A stretch of DNA of 64,000 bases from Histomonas meleagridis (taxonomy: Eukaryota > Parabasalia > Tritrichomonadida > Dientamoebidae), in contig WSYJ01000092.1 in the NCBI GenBank assembly GCA_020186115.1, positions 93,501-157,500 on the forward strand. The letters are read 5' to 3'. Below the pieces are notes generated by a model. It searched no databases, was not told the DNA's origin, and worked only from the letters and a program-made list of their open reading frames with translations. This document shows, in pieces, positions 19,844 through 30,290 of the stretch. A program made the translations under genes and the position numbers. Numbering within the stretch: position 1 is the first letter of the stretch; every line of letters starts with the position of its first letter.

Positions 19844-21181
19844 ATGACTTTTCCTTCTTCTCCAAGCATTAAAGCTTTTTTTATACTATTTTTTATTAAT
19901 TCTTTACTTTCCATTATATGTCAGTCATTTTTTGTACCAGATGAATATTGGCAATCTCTTGAAGTTGCACACAAAATTGTTTTTGGCGTTGGACATTTAA
20001 CATGGGAATGGCGCGACGGTATTAGGTCATTCATATTTCCAACATTCTTTATAATAATTTACAAATTTTTACAAATTTTTCATATTGATAATTATTACAC
20101 CTTAGTATATCTTCCAAGGATTTTTATGTCATTTATTTTAACACTTTCGGAGCTTGTTATTTGGAAATTTTCTTCATTTAAATCAATGATTTTATATGCA
20201 ACATTATGGTCCACACCATATTTTGGAACTCGAACGCTTTTTAATTCATTTGAAACATTTCTTACTTTACTTCTCTATTATTATGAAGCCCCTGTTTTTC
20301 TTGTTGTTTTTTCATTTTGGGTACGACCCACAACAATTTTTGCGAGTTTAATTTTTTTCAACTTTAAAAAGAATTTTACATTACGTAATATCTTTATAGG
20401 TATTATATCTGTTATCTTTTTTAATTTATATGATATTTTCTGGTATCGCCTTATTGGATCTGAGCCATATTTATTTACTCCTTTCAGATTTCATTATTTT
20501 AACTTTGTTAAAGAGGTTGCTAAAAAATATGGAACTCAACCATTTCTATTTTATATATATTCTGTAATTCCATCCATATTAGGACCATTATTAATATATT
20601 TACCAAAAATTAAAGAGTTTAAATCACGAAAATTTATATTTTGTGTTGTAAGTCTTTTAGTTTTTTCTTTGTCGAGTCATAAAGAAATTCGATTTTTAAT
20701 GCAAATCTTTCCATTTTTAATCATTTTGATATCTAAATATGTATCAAAGCGTATGATGATATTCAACATAATTCTTCAATTTATTGTTTTTATATTTCTG
20801 TCACAATTTCATCAAATTGGTAAAACAAACATAATGCATTACGTATATGATAATATGAAATCAACTTTGTTTTTGATGCCTTGTCATTCAACGCCATTTT
20901 ATTCTCATGCACATCATAATATAAAAATGGATTTCTTTAAATGTCCTTATGAAGGATATTCGGAATCAAAAGATTTCATACAAAATCCTTTGGAATTTGT
21001 TAATAAAATTAATGTTTCGGAATATGAACAAATTGTTACATATTCATCATTCGAAAATATATTAAATAATTGGTTAAGGAAAAATAATTTCGTTAAAAAA
21101 GTCCAAATATATAATTCACTGTTTTTCATAGATGATATAAATGAAAGTCATGTAGTGTTACTACAGAAAGAACAAATATAA
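19844..21181 (+). CDS. GT22 mannosyltransferase, PIG-B-like
   Basis: A 445-residue multi-pass protein. I start at the ATG at 19844; the frame could begin at a TTG 12 bases earlier. The N-terminus has a hydrophobic segment followed by the family signature FFVPDEYWQSLEVAHKIVFG and then GHLTWEWRDGIRSFIFP. The PDE acid pair and the LTWEW..IRS block are typical of the ER alpha-1,2-mannosyltransferases PIG-B/Gpi10, which add the third mannose to GPI precursors. About eight more hydrophobic segments follow, with SHKEIRFLMQIFPF, the HKE-x-RF motif of GT22 enzymes. GT22 also includes ALG9, ALG12 and PIG-Z; the LTWEW block favours PIG-B. ER membrane. Confidence 0.8.
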   Translation: MTFPSSPSIKAFFILFFINSLLSIICQSFFVPDEYWQSLEVAHKIVFGVGHLTWEWRDGIRSFIFPTFFIIIYKFLQIFHIDNYYTLVYLPRIFMSFILTLSELVIWKFSSFKSMILYATLWSTPYFGTRTLFNSFETFLTLLLYYYEAPVFLVVFSFWVRPTTIFASLIFFNFKKNFTLRNIFIGIISVIFFNLYDIFWYRLIGSEPYLFTPFRFHYFNFVKEVAKKYGTQPFLFYIYSVIPSILGPLLIYLPKIKEFKSRKFIFCVVSLLVFSLSSHKEIRFLMQIFPFLIILISKYVSKRMMIFNIILQFIVFIFLSQFHQIGKTNIMHYVYDNMKSTLFLMPCHSTPFYSHAHHNIKMDFFKCPYEGYSESKDFIQNPLEFVNKINVSEYEQIVTYSSFENILNNWLRKNNFVKKVQIYNSLFFIDDINESHVVLLQKEQI

Positions 21182-21289
21182 TCAAATATTTGTTTATTTA
21201 TGAAATAAAAAATGTAAAAAAAATAGAAACTTTTTGTGTTGTTTATTGGAAATTGACATGATGATACGGATTCAATAGTTTATTTTAAA

Positions 21290-22162
21290 ATGGAAGCGTT
21301 CACAAGATTTCTTCCACCTCTGAGTTCTTCACGTTATAAGGGACAGGCAGGAAAAATAGCAATCATTGGTGGATGTTTCGAATATACTGGCGCTCCTTAT
21401 TTTGCAGGTGCTGCTGTTCTTCGTTTCGGTGGTGATTTATCTCATATTTTTTGCGCAAAATCTGCAGCAACCCCAATAAAATCATATGCACCAGAACAAA
21501 TTGTTCATCCTTATTTACCAGATAATGATGAATTCCAAAATATTGATATTGCTGTGAAAAAAGTTATGGATTGGGCTCCATCAATGCAATCATTTGTTAT
21601 TGGCCCTGGCCTTGGAAGAAATCGTGCTACGTTAGACTTTACCGAAAAGATAATTGAAAATCTTAAATCCACAGATAAACCAGTAATTCTTGATGGTGAT
21701 GCTATTTTTTTAGTTTCCGAAAAGCCACAAATTGTTAATTCATGCAAGCGCTTTATTCTCACGCCAAATGGCGGAGAATTTATTCGTCTTCAAAATTCAC
21801 TTAAATTACCCAAAGGATGCAGTTGCGCGGACATTGCGAATGCTCTCGGAGGTGTTACGGTGTTTGCCAAGGGTAAAATCGATGTTGTCAGTAATGGCCA
21901 AATCACCAAAGAATTCAATTTTCCATCATCCAAAAGACGCGTTGGCGGCCAAGGCGACATCACTGCTGGAGCGCTTGGTTTATTTGCTGCTTGGGCGCCT
22001 GATAACTACTTCGAAGCTGCCGCTGCTGCATCTGAAGCTGTTCGCAAGGCCGCTGTTTTGGCATTTAGTAAAAAGCATCGCTCGACAATCACAAGCGATA
22101 TAATCGATGAAATTTGTAACACTTTGCCGGAGACATGGAGAAAAGCTGAAGAAGATGAATAA
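21290..22162 (+). CDS. ATP/ADP-dependent NAD(P)HX dehydratase
   Basis: A 290-residue YjeF C-terminal-type carbohydrate-kinase-fold enzyme that repairs hydrated NADH and NADPH. Visible motifs are GKIAIIGGCFEYTGAPYFAG near the start (GG..YTGAP), VIGPGLGR, VILDGDA, LTPNGGEF (TPN/HxxEF) and the nucleotide site GGQGDITAGAL (family GxGDxLxG). No N-terminal epimerase domain is fused, as in the eukaryotic NAXD. No targeting signal is obvious; the short Met-Glu-Ala start suggests cytosol. The stop overlaps TAAA. Confidence 0.9.
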   Translation: MEAFTRFLPPLSSSRYKGQAGKIAIIGGCFEYTGAPYFAGAAVLRFGGDLSHIFCAKSAATPIKSYAPEQIVHPYLPDNDEFQNIDIAVKKVMDWAPSMQSFVIGPGLGRNRATLDFTEKIIENLKSTDKPVILDGDAIFLVSEKPQIVNSCKRFILTPNGGEFIRLQNSLKLPKGCSCADIANALGGVTVFAKGKIDVVSNGQITKEFNFPSSKRRVGGQGDITAGALGLFAAWAPDNYFEAAAAASEAVRKAAVLAFSKKHRSTITSDIIDEICNTLPETWRKAEEDE

Positions 22163-22421
22163 ATTCATAAACCGAAAAATGTTTAAAACTTTTTTCTCTT
22201 TAGTGATGTAACACAAAATATTAAATTGTTTCGTAATCAAAATAAAAAATTAACGAATTATGTTGCCATGAAATTGGTTATTGATTAATCAAGATGGATA
22301 TCTATAGAAAGAGAATGAGTTATGATTGCAAAAATAAAAATATTTCTTTTGAGTGAAAAAATCAAAATAAAAAATTATTTTTTATTAGATCAGTTTTAGT
22401 AAAAAAATGAGAGAACTTTTT

Positions 22422-22669
22422 TTACTTATCTTGAAGTAATTCAACGATATCTTGGTGATCATTATGAGCTGCTTTCGCCAATGCTGTATAAAGTAAAACA
22501 TATAAATCCCAAATCTCGTTTTTAAACACCAAAAAATTTTGATAAACTTTATAAAACTCAAAGAAATGTTTGTAACTTTAACATCAATGTCGTTTCTTTC
22601 AAGAAGCAATAACACGATTTCTGAAGCGCCTTTTTCTGCAGCAAAAATCAAAGGAGTGTTGAACAAATT
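22422..22669 (-). pseudogene. Ankyrin-repeat relic with split repeats
   Basis: Two ankyrin fragments read leftward. The first is NTPLIFAAEKGASEIVLLLLERNDIDVK and the second TALAKAAHNDHQDIVELLQDK-stop. About 89 bases that do not code for ankyrin sequence separate them, shifting the frame. There is no start codon. The break falls exactly at the boundary between repeats, as in the relic at 60252. Probably the tail of a dead ankyrin gene. Confidence 0.65.
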
Positions 22670-22757
22670 GAAGAAATATTAAAACATTTTAATAAACAAG
22701 ATAATTAAAGTGAAATTTGAAACTAGATATAGTTTTCTTTATTAAGTTTTGTATTGC

Positions 22758-23534
22758 TTATGCAAGCAATAATGATTGAGAAGTTTTGTCACCCTTATCC
22801 TTTGGGAAGATTGTCTTACGAACTCTCCACCAAACAATAACTGTGCAGAATGCTCCTAAACACAAACCAGCAAGTACGTCATCAAAGTGATGCCTGAAAT
22901 CTCTGATTCTTGTGCAACCAACGTAAATTGCAAGAGCAGGGAAAATGAAGCAAACAATTGTCCAGAGCATATACCTGGTCTTGACAAGCTTCTGCAAGAA
23001 GAGGCATGGGTATAATAAGCCGGACATTGCACCTGATGAGTGACCACTTGGGAATGATTTGAACTCTTCATCAATATCGCAGGTTGTAGTAGAATTATAT
23101 CCACAGTAAGCATACATATCTGGGCGAGCACGTCCTACATAAGATTTGAAGAGATTTGTGGTCGTATTATTGAATGCAAAAATAGCAAGACCAATATAAA
23201 AAGCTGTCATGGGGTTGAACTTTCTCATAATTTTAGGTGCTTTGAGTGAAATAAAATAGATGGCCCAATAAAAAACAAAAGATCCAATAATGATGATTGT
23301 AACCATAAGTTCAAAATTGACTTGATCCTTTTTTGCACGTGGGTAGTTGGAAAGGTCATCTTCTGGTGGGACATATAACTTTTGAAGAGGGGTGTATTTC
23401 GATGCAACCCATGTAATGCAAAGAATGGCTGCACAAAGAAGATTTGGCCAATCCAAAAAATAAAGGATTCTATCTTTTGTGAAAAATCCTTTGGATTTGA
23501 CGTCATTGCCGTTAATGTATTCTTGTTGCAACAT
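22758..23534 (-). CDS. PAP2-family lipid phosphate phosphatase
   Basis: A 258-residue membrane enzyme with about six hydrophobic segments. All three phosphatase signatures of the PAP2/LPP family are present in order: KSYVGRARPD (KxxxxxxRP), FPSGHSSG (PSGH) and RIRDFRHHFDDVLAG (SRxxxxxHxxxD, with Thr for the first Ser). It should dephosphorylate phosphatidate, lysophosphatidate or diacylglycerol pyrophosphate at a membrane face. The ATG at 23534 is the only sensible start. Length is typical for LPP/DPP1 proteins. Confidence 0.9.
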   Translation of the reverse strand: MLQQEYINGNDVKSKGFFTKDRILYFLDWPNLLCAAILCITWVASKYTPLQKLYVPPEDDLSNYPRAKKDQVNFELMVTIIIIGSFVFYWAIYFISLKAPKIMRKFNPMTAFYIGLAIFAFNNTTTNLFKSYVGRARPDMYAYCGYNSTTTCDIDEEFKSFPSGHSSGAMSGLLYPCLFLQKLVKTRYMLWTIVCFIFPALAIYVGCTRIRDFRHHFDDVLAGLCLGAFCTVIVWWRVRKTIFPKDKGDKTSQSLLLA

Positions 23535-23696
23535 TAACCCAATATGTCTGATTCAATAGTCTTTGAATATTTCAGAATAGAAAGCGGTTAAGGTGTTTTT
23601 TTATACACATTGTTTCTTTGTCGTTCTAACCACTTCACATTTAACAGTTTAATTCTTCTTCACCAATATATAAAATCTGATTTTTTGCTTTTATGA

Positions 23697-25268
23697 ATGT
23701 TTTTCTTATGCTATTTGTTCTTCATTAGATTAGTGCGTTTGGATTTTACAGATTGGCATGACACATATCAAATGATGCATTATGAGATCCTTAATTCAAA
23801 TAAATATAATAAATTCGGTAGATTATGTTCCAGAATTGTCGACGATGTTAATTCAAGTAGTTCAATTTATTAGGATATAAAACCCCAAATCAATAATTTT
23901 AAAACAAAACAATTTCAAAAATTATCAGAAAATATATAAAATTCTGCTCGAATAATTGAAGAGAAAAACATCAAAAACATCAGAAATAATTCAAAATCTA
24001 AGTTGAAGGAATCATTAAATCAGAAATAAGAGATCTCGAAACTAATATTATGAATAAATCAATATCACAATTATATGAATACACTATAGAAGAAGTAAGT
24101 AAATCTATCATAGAAAAGTGTATATCAAACCTTCGGCAGCGAATACAAGAACAAGACACTAATCATAGTTATGTTTAAACAAGAAAAGTGACAATTGTAC
24201 CAAGTCTAATAATATATAGTATTAATAGATACTACTCTTCAAGTTTCCTTGAAGTGCCATCTTTTAGAAAGAAATAATTTTTAATTTAATAAGAAATTTT
24301 ATTAAATGACTGATATTTTCCTTCGGAATCTTAATAATCTTCACTAAATCCAGTGCGAACCGAATGTTTTTAATTTCAAGAAATTTTAATTCTTCTAATA
24401 TAGTTAGTGCAAACTTTTTTTTTAAATTTTAATAATATATAGAATCAATTTGAAAATGAAATTTCCTCCGAAGTTATAAATGAATATTATGATAATATCA
24501 GAATTACATTATATAAAGTAAAAAGCATTGCAATTGAAAATATTATATCAAGACAAAATTAAAAATGATATTCAGGAGATAGAAAAAGATATTTACAACA
24601 ATGATAATGTTCAAAGTTTTAATGAAATTTATCAAATTGTTTCAAATAAAGCAAAAACAATACTTCGTTTTTATAACCAGTGAAATCGAAGAAAATAATG
24701 AAAGTTTAAAACTTCGAAACATTGCAAAATATCAAGAAATCACTGCGCTAAAGGATTTCATTCGATTGACATTGACAACTGCATCAAAAGAAGATACTAA
24801 TTCACAAAGGATAATTTTGTTAAAAATTATTGACGTCTTCACTGAAAAAGAAGTTGAACAACAAAAACTAAAAGTTACAAATAATCCAAATTAGCAGATG
24901 ATATCTTCAAATTAGAAAAAATGTGAAAACAGAATTAATTTTAAATATTTCAGAGGCAAATCTCTTAAAAGCGAAATTAAGAATTATCTTGATGCAAATT
25001 TAAATATCCAAAATATATATATATATAAAAGATGAAGCTATGAAATATATTGATAAAGAAGTTTCACACATCAAAAAAATTATAGATAAAAATATAGAAA
25101 GTAATCCAAGCCATTTCTTATATAATATAATATCAAGATTTTTATCAATGAGAAATGATGAATTGGAAAATTTAATTAGAACAGATCAAAAATAAAAATT
25201 ACTGTGAAAATGAAACCGTCAAAAATCGTGTTGACGAATTTCTTATGAATGAGTTAAAGAAAAGATAA
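23697..25268 (+). pseudogene. Multiply frameshifted helical-protein pseudogene
   Basis: A chain of plus-strand open segments in shifting frames runs through otherwise geneless DNA. It starts with an ATG frame (23697, 58 codons, ..DWHDTYQMMHYEILNSNKY). Then come IRDLETNIMNKSISQLYEYTI (about 24010-24178), NEYYDNIRITLYKVKSIAIE (about 24450-24560), QEIEKDIYNNDNVQSFNEIY, and the 24663-24894 segment (SEIEENNESLKLRNIAKYQE). The last pieces are KDEAMKYIDKEVSHIKK and finally NRVDEFLMNELKKR-stop at 25268. All pieces are amphipathic and helical, and their order and strand are constant, so this looks like one decayed gene. I do not recognise the family. Confidence 0.55.
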
Positions 25269-25565
25269 ATTATTATGATAATAGTTTTAAGAATGTATAT
25301 ATATATATTGATGTTAATGTCCTTCAATTCTTATTTATATAAATTTATAAAAAGTTAAATTTTCATGTATTAATGTAAATAATTAATTGTTTGAATGTAT
25401 TTTTAGATTATAGCTTCGAAAAAAGATACATATCATAAAATTATTAGTTTTATTTGTTATTTCATTATTATATAATTTGATCATAAGCTTATTATACGTA
25501 AAATATTTTAAAATAAAATATTAATGTAATTCTGCTGTTTATTGATTCCAAGAGAGCACATAAAT

Positions 25566-27419
25566 TTATTTGTTCATTTTCCGATGTTCTTCTTTCATTT
25601 GCATTTTAACAAGTTCATAGTAATATCCTTTTTTCTTGATCAAAGAAGAATGTGTACCTTTTTCTCTTATTTCTCCTGAATCAAATAAATAAATGATATT
25701 TGCATTCTGAATTGTGCTTAATCGATGAGCAACAACAACAGATGTTCGATTTTTCATGACTTTATTGAGGGCTAATTGAACCTTTTTTTCGCTTTCTGCA
25801 TCAAGAGCAGATGTTGCTTCATCAGTTAATAAAATAACAGGATCTCTAATTAATGCACGTGCAATTGCAATTCTTTGTCTTTGACCACCACTAACAGAAT
25901 CACCTTTTTCTCCAACAAAATAATTAAATTTGCCTTCTAATTTTTCAATAAAGTTTAAAGCATTTGATTTTTTAGCTGCTTTAATAACCATTTCTTTTGT
26001 TGCATCTCTTTTGCCATATTTAATATTATCTTCAACAGATAATTGAAATAGTATTGGCTCTTGTGATACAAGACTAATTTTTTGATGGAGCCAATGTGGA
26101 TCAAGTGTTTTAATATCTTTACCATCAAGTAAAATTTTACCATCTGTAGCATCATAAAATCTTTCTAAGAGTTGAATACAAGTCGATTTTCCTGATCCTG
26201 AATGACCTACAAGAGCTCCCATTTCTCCAGGTTTAATTTCGAAAGAAACATTTTTTAATACATGAACATCACGAGATGGATATTTAAATGAAACATCCTT
26301 AAATTCAATGTGTCCTTTAAAGTTTTCAATTATATCACCTCCATCAAATGGAATAGATGGTTCTTGATCTAAAATAGCAAAAAGAAGCATTCCTGAAATT
26401 AATGCACGGTCTTCTTCTTGGAAAAGCATTTGAAACATTATAATTCCCATAAAACCAAAAAATATAAAACCGAAAAGTGATATTAAATCACTTGATATAA
26501 TTTCTCCTTTGTCAACTAATTGAGCACCATAATACATATTACCAATAACAACGATCCAAACACTTAAATCAATCAAAGTATTTAAACAAAACAGGAAAAA
26601 TCCTGATTTTTGATCTTCTTTAACAGCCATTTTTGTTGCATCCATGAATCTTTTACATTCTGATTCTTCATGATTAAATCCACGAACTGTTCGAATTGAT
26701 GATAATGTCTCATCTGCAATAGTAATTGATATTCCAGTGTACATATAAAGAAGATTATAATGCTGACCCATTAACATTCCAAAAACAATGATTAAAATTA
26801 TAAAATATGGTAATGTACAGGTTGCAATTAAAGCAATTTTCCAACAATAAAAGTATGAAAGAATAATTCCCAACAAAAATTGACCTATATATTGAAGTTC
26901 TTTTCCTTTCGTTTGTCCAAATGTAGCTTGAACAAATTCAGTTTCTTGACCAAGCAATGTTAACATATCACCAATAGAACTTTGATCAAAGAATGAAATA
27001 TCACTCTTCATAATTTTTTCAAAAACATTTGATTTCAAATTATTCGTAAATTCTGAACCAACTTTCGGCCATAAAAATTCATCAAGAAATTTACAAATCC
27101 CTGTAATTATTGCAATGATTGTTAAATAAAGCGCATTGTTTTTGATTTCATTATAATCATAAATTTGAGATGATTCAAAATCACTAATAACTTTAATTAT
27201 TCTTCCAACAAATAAAAATGTCATAATAGGGATCGCACCAACAACAAGTGAAGGAATTATTCCAAGTAATGCTTTGGGATATTTAAATAACATTTTATAT
27301 AATCTAACTCTTGTCTCAAAAAGTTGTTTCACATCAAAATCATTTGGTCCGCCTTGTTGATTTGCATCCATGTTTGACTCTTCTGTGGGCCTTTGATGTT
27401 GAGAATCTTCAAAATCCAT
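25566..27419 (-). CDS. ABCB-type half ABC transporter
   Basis: A 617-residue half-transporter. I start at the ATG at 27419, which lies 8 bases after an initiator-like TCACAT; the frame itself is open from a TTG at 27515. After a polar N-terminus come six membrane segments (about residues 55-330), then one nucleotide-binding domain: Walker A GHSGSGKST, Q-loop SLVSQEPILF, signature SGGQRQR, Walker B VILLTDEATSALD and switch VVAHRLST. All catalytic residues are intact. It belongs to the MDR/TAP (ABCB) group, so it must dimerise to work. It is head to head with a second half-transporter at 27627, an obvious candidate partner. Confidence 0.9.
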   Translation of the reverse strand: MDFEDSQHQRPTEESNMDANQQGGPNDFDVKQLFETRVRLYKMLFKYPKALLGIIPSLVVGAIPIMTFLFVGRIIKVISDFESSQIYDYNEIKNNALYLTIIAIITGICKFLDEFLWPKVGSEFTNNLKSNVFEKIMKSDISFFDQSSIGDMLTLLGQETEFVQATFGQTKGKELQYIGQFLLGIILSYFYCWKIALIATCTLPYFIILIIVFGMLMGQHYNLLYMYTGISITIADETLSSIRTVRGFNHEESECKRFMDATKMAVKEDQKSGFFLFCLNTLIDLSVWIVVIGNMYYGAQLVDKGEIISSDLISLFGFIFFGFMGIIMFQMLFQEEDRALISGMLLFAILDQEPSIPFDGGDIIENFKGHIEFKDVSFKYPSRDVHVLKNVSFEIKPGEMGALVGHSGSGKSTCIQLLERFYDATDGKILLDGKDIKTLDPHWLHQKISLVSQEPILFQLSVEDNIKYGKRDATKEMVIKAAKKSNALNFIEKLEGKFNYFVGEKGDSVSGGQRQRIAIARALIRDPVILLTDEATSALDAESEKKVQLALNKVMKNRTSVVVAHRLSTIQNANIIYLFDSGEIREKGTHSSLIKKKGYYYELVKMQMKEEHRKMNK

Positions 27420-27423
27420 TAAA

Positions 27424-27429
27424 ATGTGA
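27424..27429 (-). promoter_or_regulatory. Initiator-like site for the left ABC gene
   Basis: On the minus strand TCACAT fits the trichomonad initiator TCA-Y-W; its A would lie 8 bases before the ATG at 27419. A second copy overlaps just upstream (27429-27434). Confidence 0.5.
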
Positions 27430-27616
27430 TGTGATCTGAACAAGGCCCAACATTTCTGTGGAACGACTATTGAATATTTCAATGTAAATTTCAAAAATTG
27501 GTCGTCAAATTTCAATCAAAAACTGCTTTAAGTATTGAAATCACAAGCTTAACCCAAAAACTTTCTTCATGAAAAATTGTGTGAGAAATTGTACGAAAAT
27601 TTTTGGAATTTACACA

Positions 27617-27622
27617 TCACTA
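27617..27622 (+). promoter_or_regulatory. Initiator-like site for the right ABC gene
   Basis: TCACTA fits TCA-Y-W, with the A at 27619, 8 bases before the ATG at 27627. The spacing equals that of the divergent partner gene. Confidence 0.5.
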
Positions 27623-27626
27623 TTAT

Positions 27627-29385
27627 ATGGAAAAACCATTGGAAGGAAATCAGAACAGTAGAAAAGGAGGAGAATACTTCAAAATTATGAGCTATATCAA
27701 AAATAAATGGGCAGTTGTATTGACCATAATATTGCATTTTGTTGTTGGAGCATTACCAGTTATAATGACAATTTTACTCGGAGATATGGTTGATGTTTTT
27801 TCTAGTGAAAATTTTTTTGGTGATTTCATTCCTGTTGTTTTAAATATGATATATTATGTTATTGGAATGTTTTTAGCATCAGTTATTTCATATGCAATTA
27901 GAATTTGGTGTAACTCAACATTTCCGAGAGATTTAAGAGAAAGAATTTATTGTAATTTGATTGAACAAGGAATTGATTTCTTTGATCGAACTCCTACAGG
28001 TGTTCTCATTGGAAAATTATCTCAAGAAATTACAATGATGCAGGAAACTTATTATCAAAAATTACTTAATTCTGTTCAAAAAACTGGTGAATCCATTGCA
28101 GGAATAATTGTTGCTTTTATCAAATGTTGGAGGCTTGCTCTTCCTGGTGGAATAGTTATTTTGTTATGTCTTATAATTTATATTATAGGTGATAAAATAA
28201 TTGAAAACATTTGGTTTAAGTATAATGAATGTTTATCAGCAGCAAATAATAAAGCAGAAGAAGCAATTACATCATTTAGAACCATAAAATCATTCGATAA
28301 TGAACTTTACGAAGCAGCAAATTATAAAAAGCAATTAGATACTGTTGATAATGTATGTTTGAAAACAAGTCTTACTCAAGGAACAAAAGATGGAATTATT
28401 TACATACTTTCAAATTTAATGGTTGCAGCTATTTGTTATTATGGTGGAGATTTAGCAATTCACAAGCCATATTATGGGTACCATAGTGGTGATGTTTTTA
28501 TTGTTTTTTTTTCCAATGATTATGGCTGTTGATGGTTTAACACAAGCAATATCAATTTCCAATGATATGAACAAATCAGCAGTATCAGCTCAAAAAATCA
28601 TTGAACTTATTGAGATGAAACCTGAAGTTGATCGTAAAGAAGGTGGGGAACTTAAAAATGTCAAAGGAAAAATTGAATTTCGAAATGTTTATTTCAAATA
28701 TCAAAACTCAGAAAAATATGCTGTTCAAAATCTTAGTTTTGTAATTAATCAAGGACAAACAGTTGCATTTGTTGGTGAAAGTGGATGTGGTAAATCGAAA
28801 ACACTTCAATTGCTTCAACGATTTTACGAAATTGAAAGTGGACAAATATTAATTGACAATCAAGATATATCTAAAATATCAGCTGTTAATCTTCGATCTT
28901 ATATTTCAACAGTTCCTCAAACACCTGTACTTTTTTCAACTTCAATTTTAGATAACATCCAATATTCAAAAGAAGATGCAAATATGGACGAGGTTATTAA
29001 AGCAGCTCAAATTGGTAACGCACATGATTTCATAACACAATTACCAGATGGTTATCAATCAATTGTTCACCAAACGAGTTTAAGTGGTGGACAAAAACAA
29101 AGAATTTGTATATCAAGAGCAATTTTAGCTAATTCACCAATATTATTGTTGGATGAAGCTACATCTGCACTTGATACTGAAAGTGAAAGATTAATACATG
29201 AATCTCTTGAAAAGTTTAGAAATGATAGAACAGTGATTTTGGTAGCTCATAGATTAGCAACAGTTATGAATGCAGACAAAATTTTACTCTTTAAAGATGG
29301 ACAAGTAATTGAAGAAGGAACACATCAAGAACTAATGGCAAGAAATGGTTTTTATGCTAACCTTGTCAAATACCAACTTCAATAA
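27627..29385 (+). CDS. ABCB-type half ABC transporter with a frameshift
   Basis: Two overlapping frames make one half-transporter of about 585 residues. I start at the ATG at 27627 rather than the TTG at 27603. Six membrane segments come first; the reading frame changes at a run of nine T (28504-28512), after ..YHSGDVFIVFF, and continues with PMIMAVDGLTQ. The nucleotide-binding domain is complete: Walker A GESGCGKS, SGGQKQRICISRA, Walker B PILLLDEATSALD and LVAHRLAT. One T fewer in the run would restore a single frame, so this is either a sequencing error, a recent mutation or a slippage site. It is divergent from, and similar to, the gene at 25566. The stop overlaps TAAA. Confidence 0.85.
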
Positions 29386-29753
29386 ACATAATGCATCACA
29401 ATTCTTAAGTACCTTTATTAATCTACAATAACATTAATTTGTATTTTAAAGATAAATGTATTGATGCATCAATTAAGATATATAAATAAGAGATGATAAT
29501 TGTAATTCCATTGTTGATTTCAGATGTGTTTTGTGAGAATTATATTAGATATGATATATAAATATTCAACATTATTCGATCTAATAAGAAAACGGATATA
29601 AAAAACATATTGTCAAAAAAAATACTTTTTAATACCTTGTGAAAAGCATTTATTTTGGAATGATAAATATTATCGCATTATCTAATCACATACAAATGAA
29701 TGAATATATTAAACTTTTTTAACAATCGTTTACGCACAAACATATACATTTAA
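29386..29753. other. Convergent intergenic region
   Basis: No gene. AT-rich 3' flanks of the ABC gene and the ArfGAP gene. Confidence 0.4.
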
Positions 29754-30179
29754 TTATGACAGGGGAAGAAGGTCAAAAGTTGGAATTTGTACTGGGGGAA
29801 AGTAGATTGGCTGATTATTTTTCTTCACCCACTTTTTGTTTATATATTTATCTTTTATAAAGCTTCCTACATCGTCGCCATTATCCCATGAAGGGCGTTT
29901 AAAATCTGGGTCAAGTCTTGCTTCATAATAATTATTTGATTTTATATTTCCGTTTTTATACATTGACAATAATTGCTCCTTTGTCCATGTGTCCAACGAG
30001 CATGAATGAACTTTTGATATATTTGTTCCTAAAGATCTGTGAATTCCAGAGCATTTAATGCAAATAAATATACCTAAGTTTGTGCTTGCCCATGTTGGAT
30101 TCCTTTTACCACAATCCGCGCAAGTGTCGTTTCCTTTCATTTTCATTATTTGGCGAATTGATGGCACATTAGAACTCAT
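29754..30179 (-). CDS. Small ArfGAP protein
   Basis: A 141-residue protein that is almost only an ArfGAP domain. The ATG at 30179 opens [10 protein letters not shown]; the frame is open back to a TTG at 30263. The zinc finger is [32 protein letters not shown] (CxxC-x16-CxxC) with the catalytic arginine in IHRSLG. It then has [25 protein letters not shown], the usual SxxLDxW element. It should stimulate GTP hydrolysis by Arf-family GTPases at Golgi or endosomal membranes. It lacks the long C-terminal region of most ArfGAPs, resembling the SMAP/Age group cut to its minimum. It lies 111 bp downstream of the GTPase gene on the same strand. Confidence 0.9.
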   Translation of the reverse strand: MSSNVPSIRQIMKMKGNDTCADCGKRNPTWASTNLGIFICIKCSGIHRSLGTNISKVHSCSLDTWTKEQLLSMYKNGNIKSNNYYEARLDPDFKRPSWDNGDDVGSFIKDKYINKKWVKKNNQPIYFPPVQIPTFDLLPLS

Positions 30180-30290
30180 TTTGATGATCAAGCAATGGTC
30201 GGCAGTTTTTATCGTTATTGATTTTAACGGTCGTGATATGGATACAAACGGTTTCAAGCCCAATAAAAAAGTGAAAATTTTGTTTTCTAT

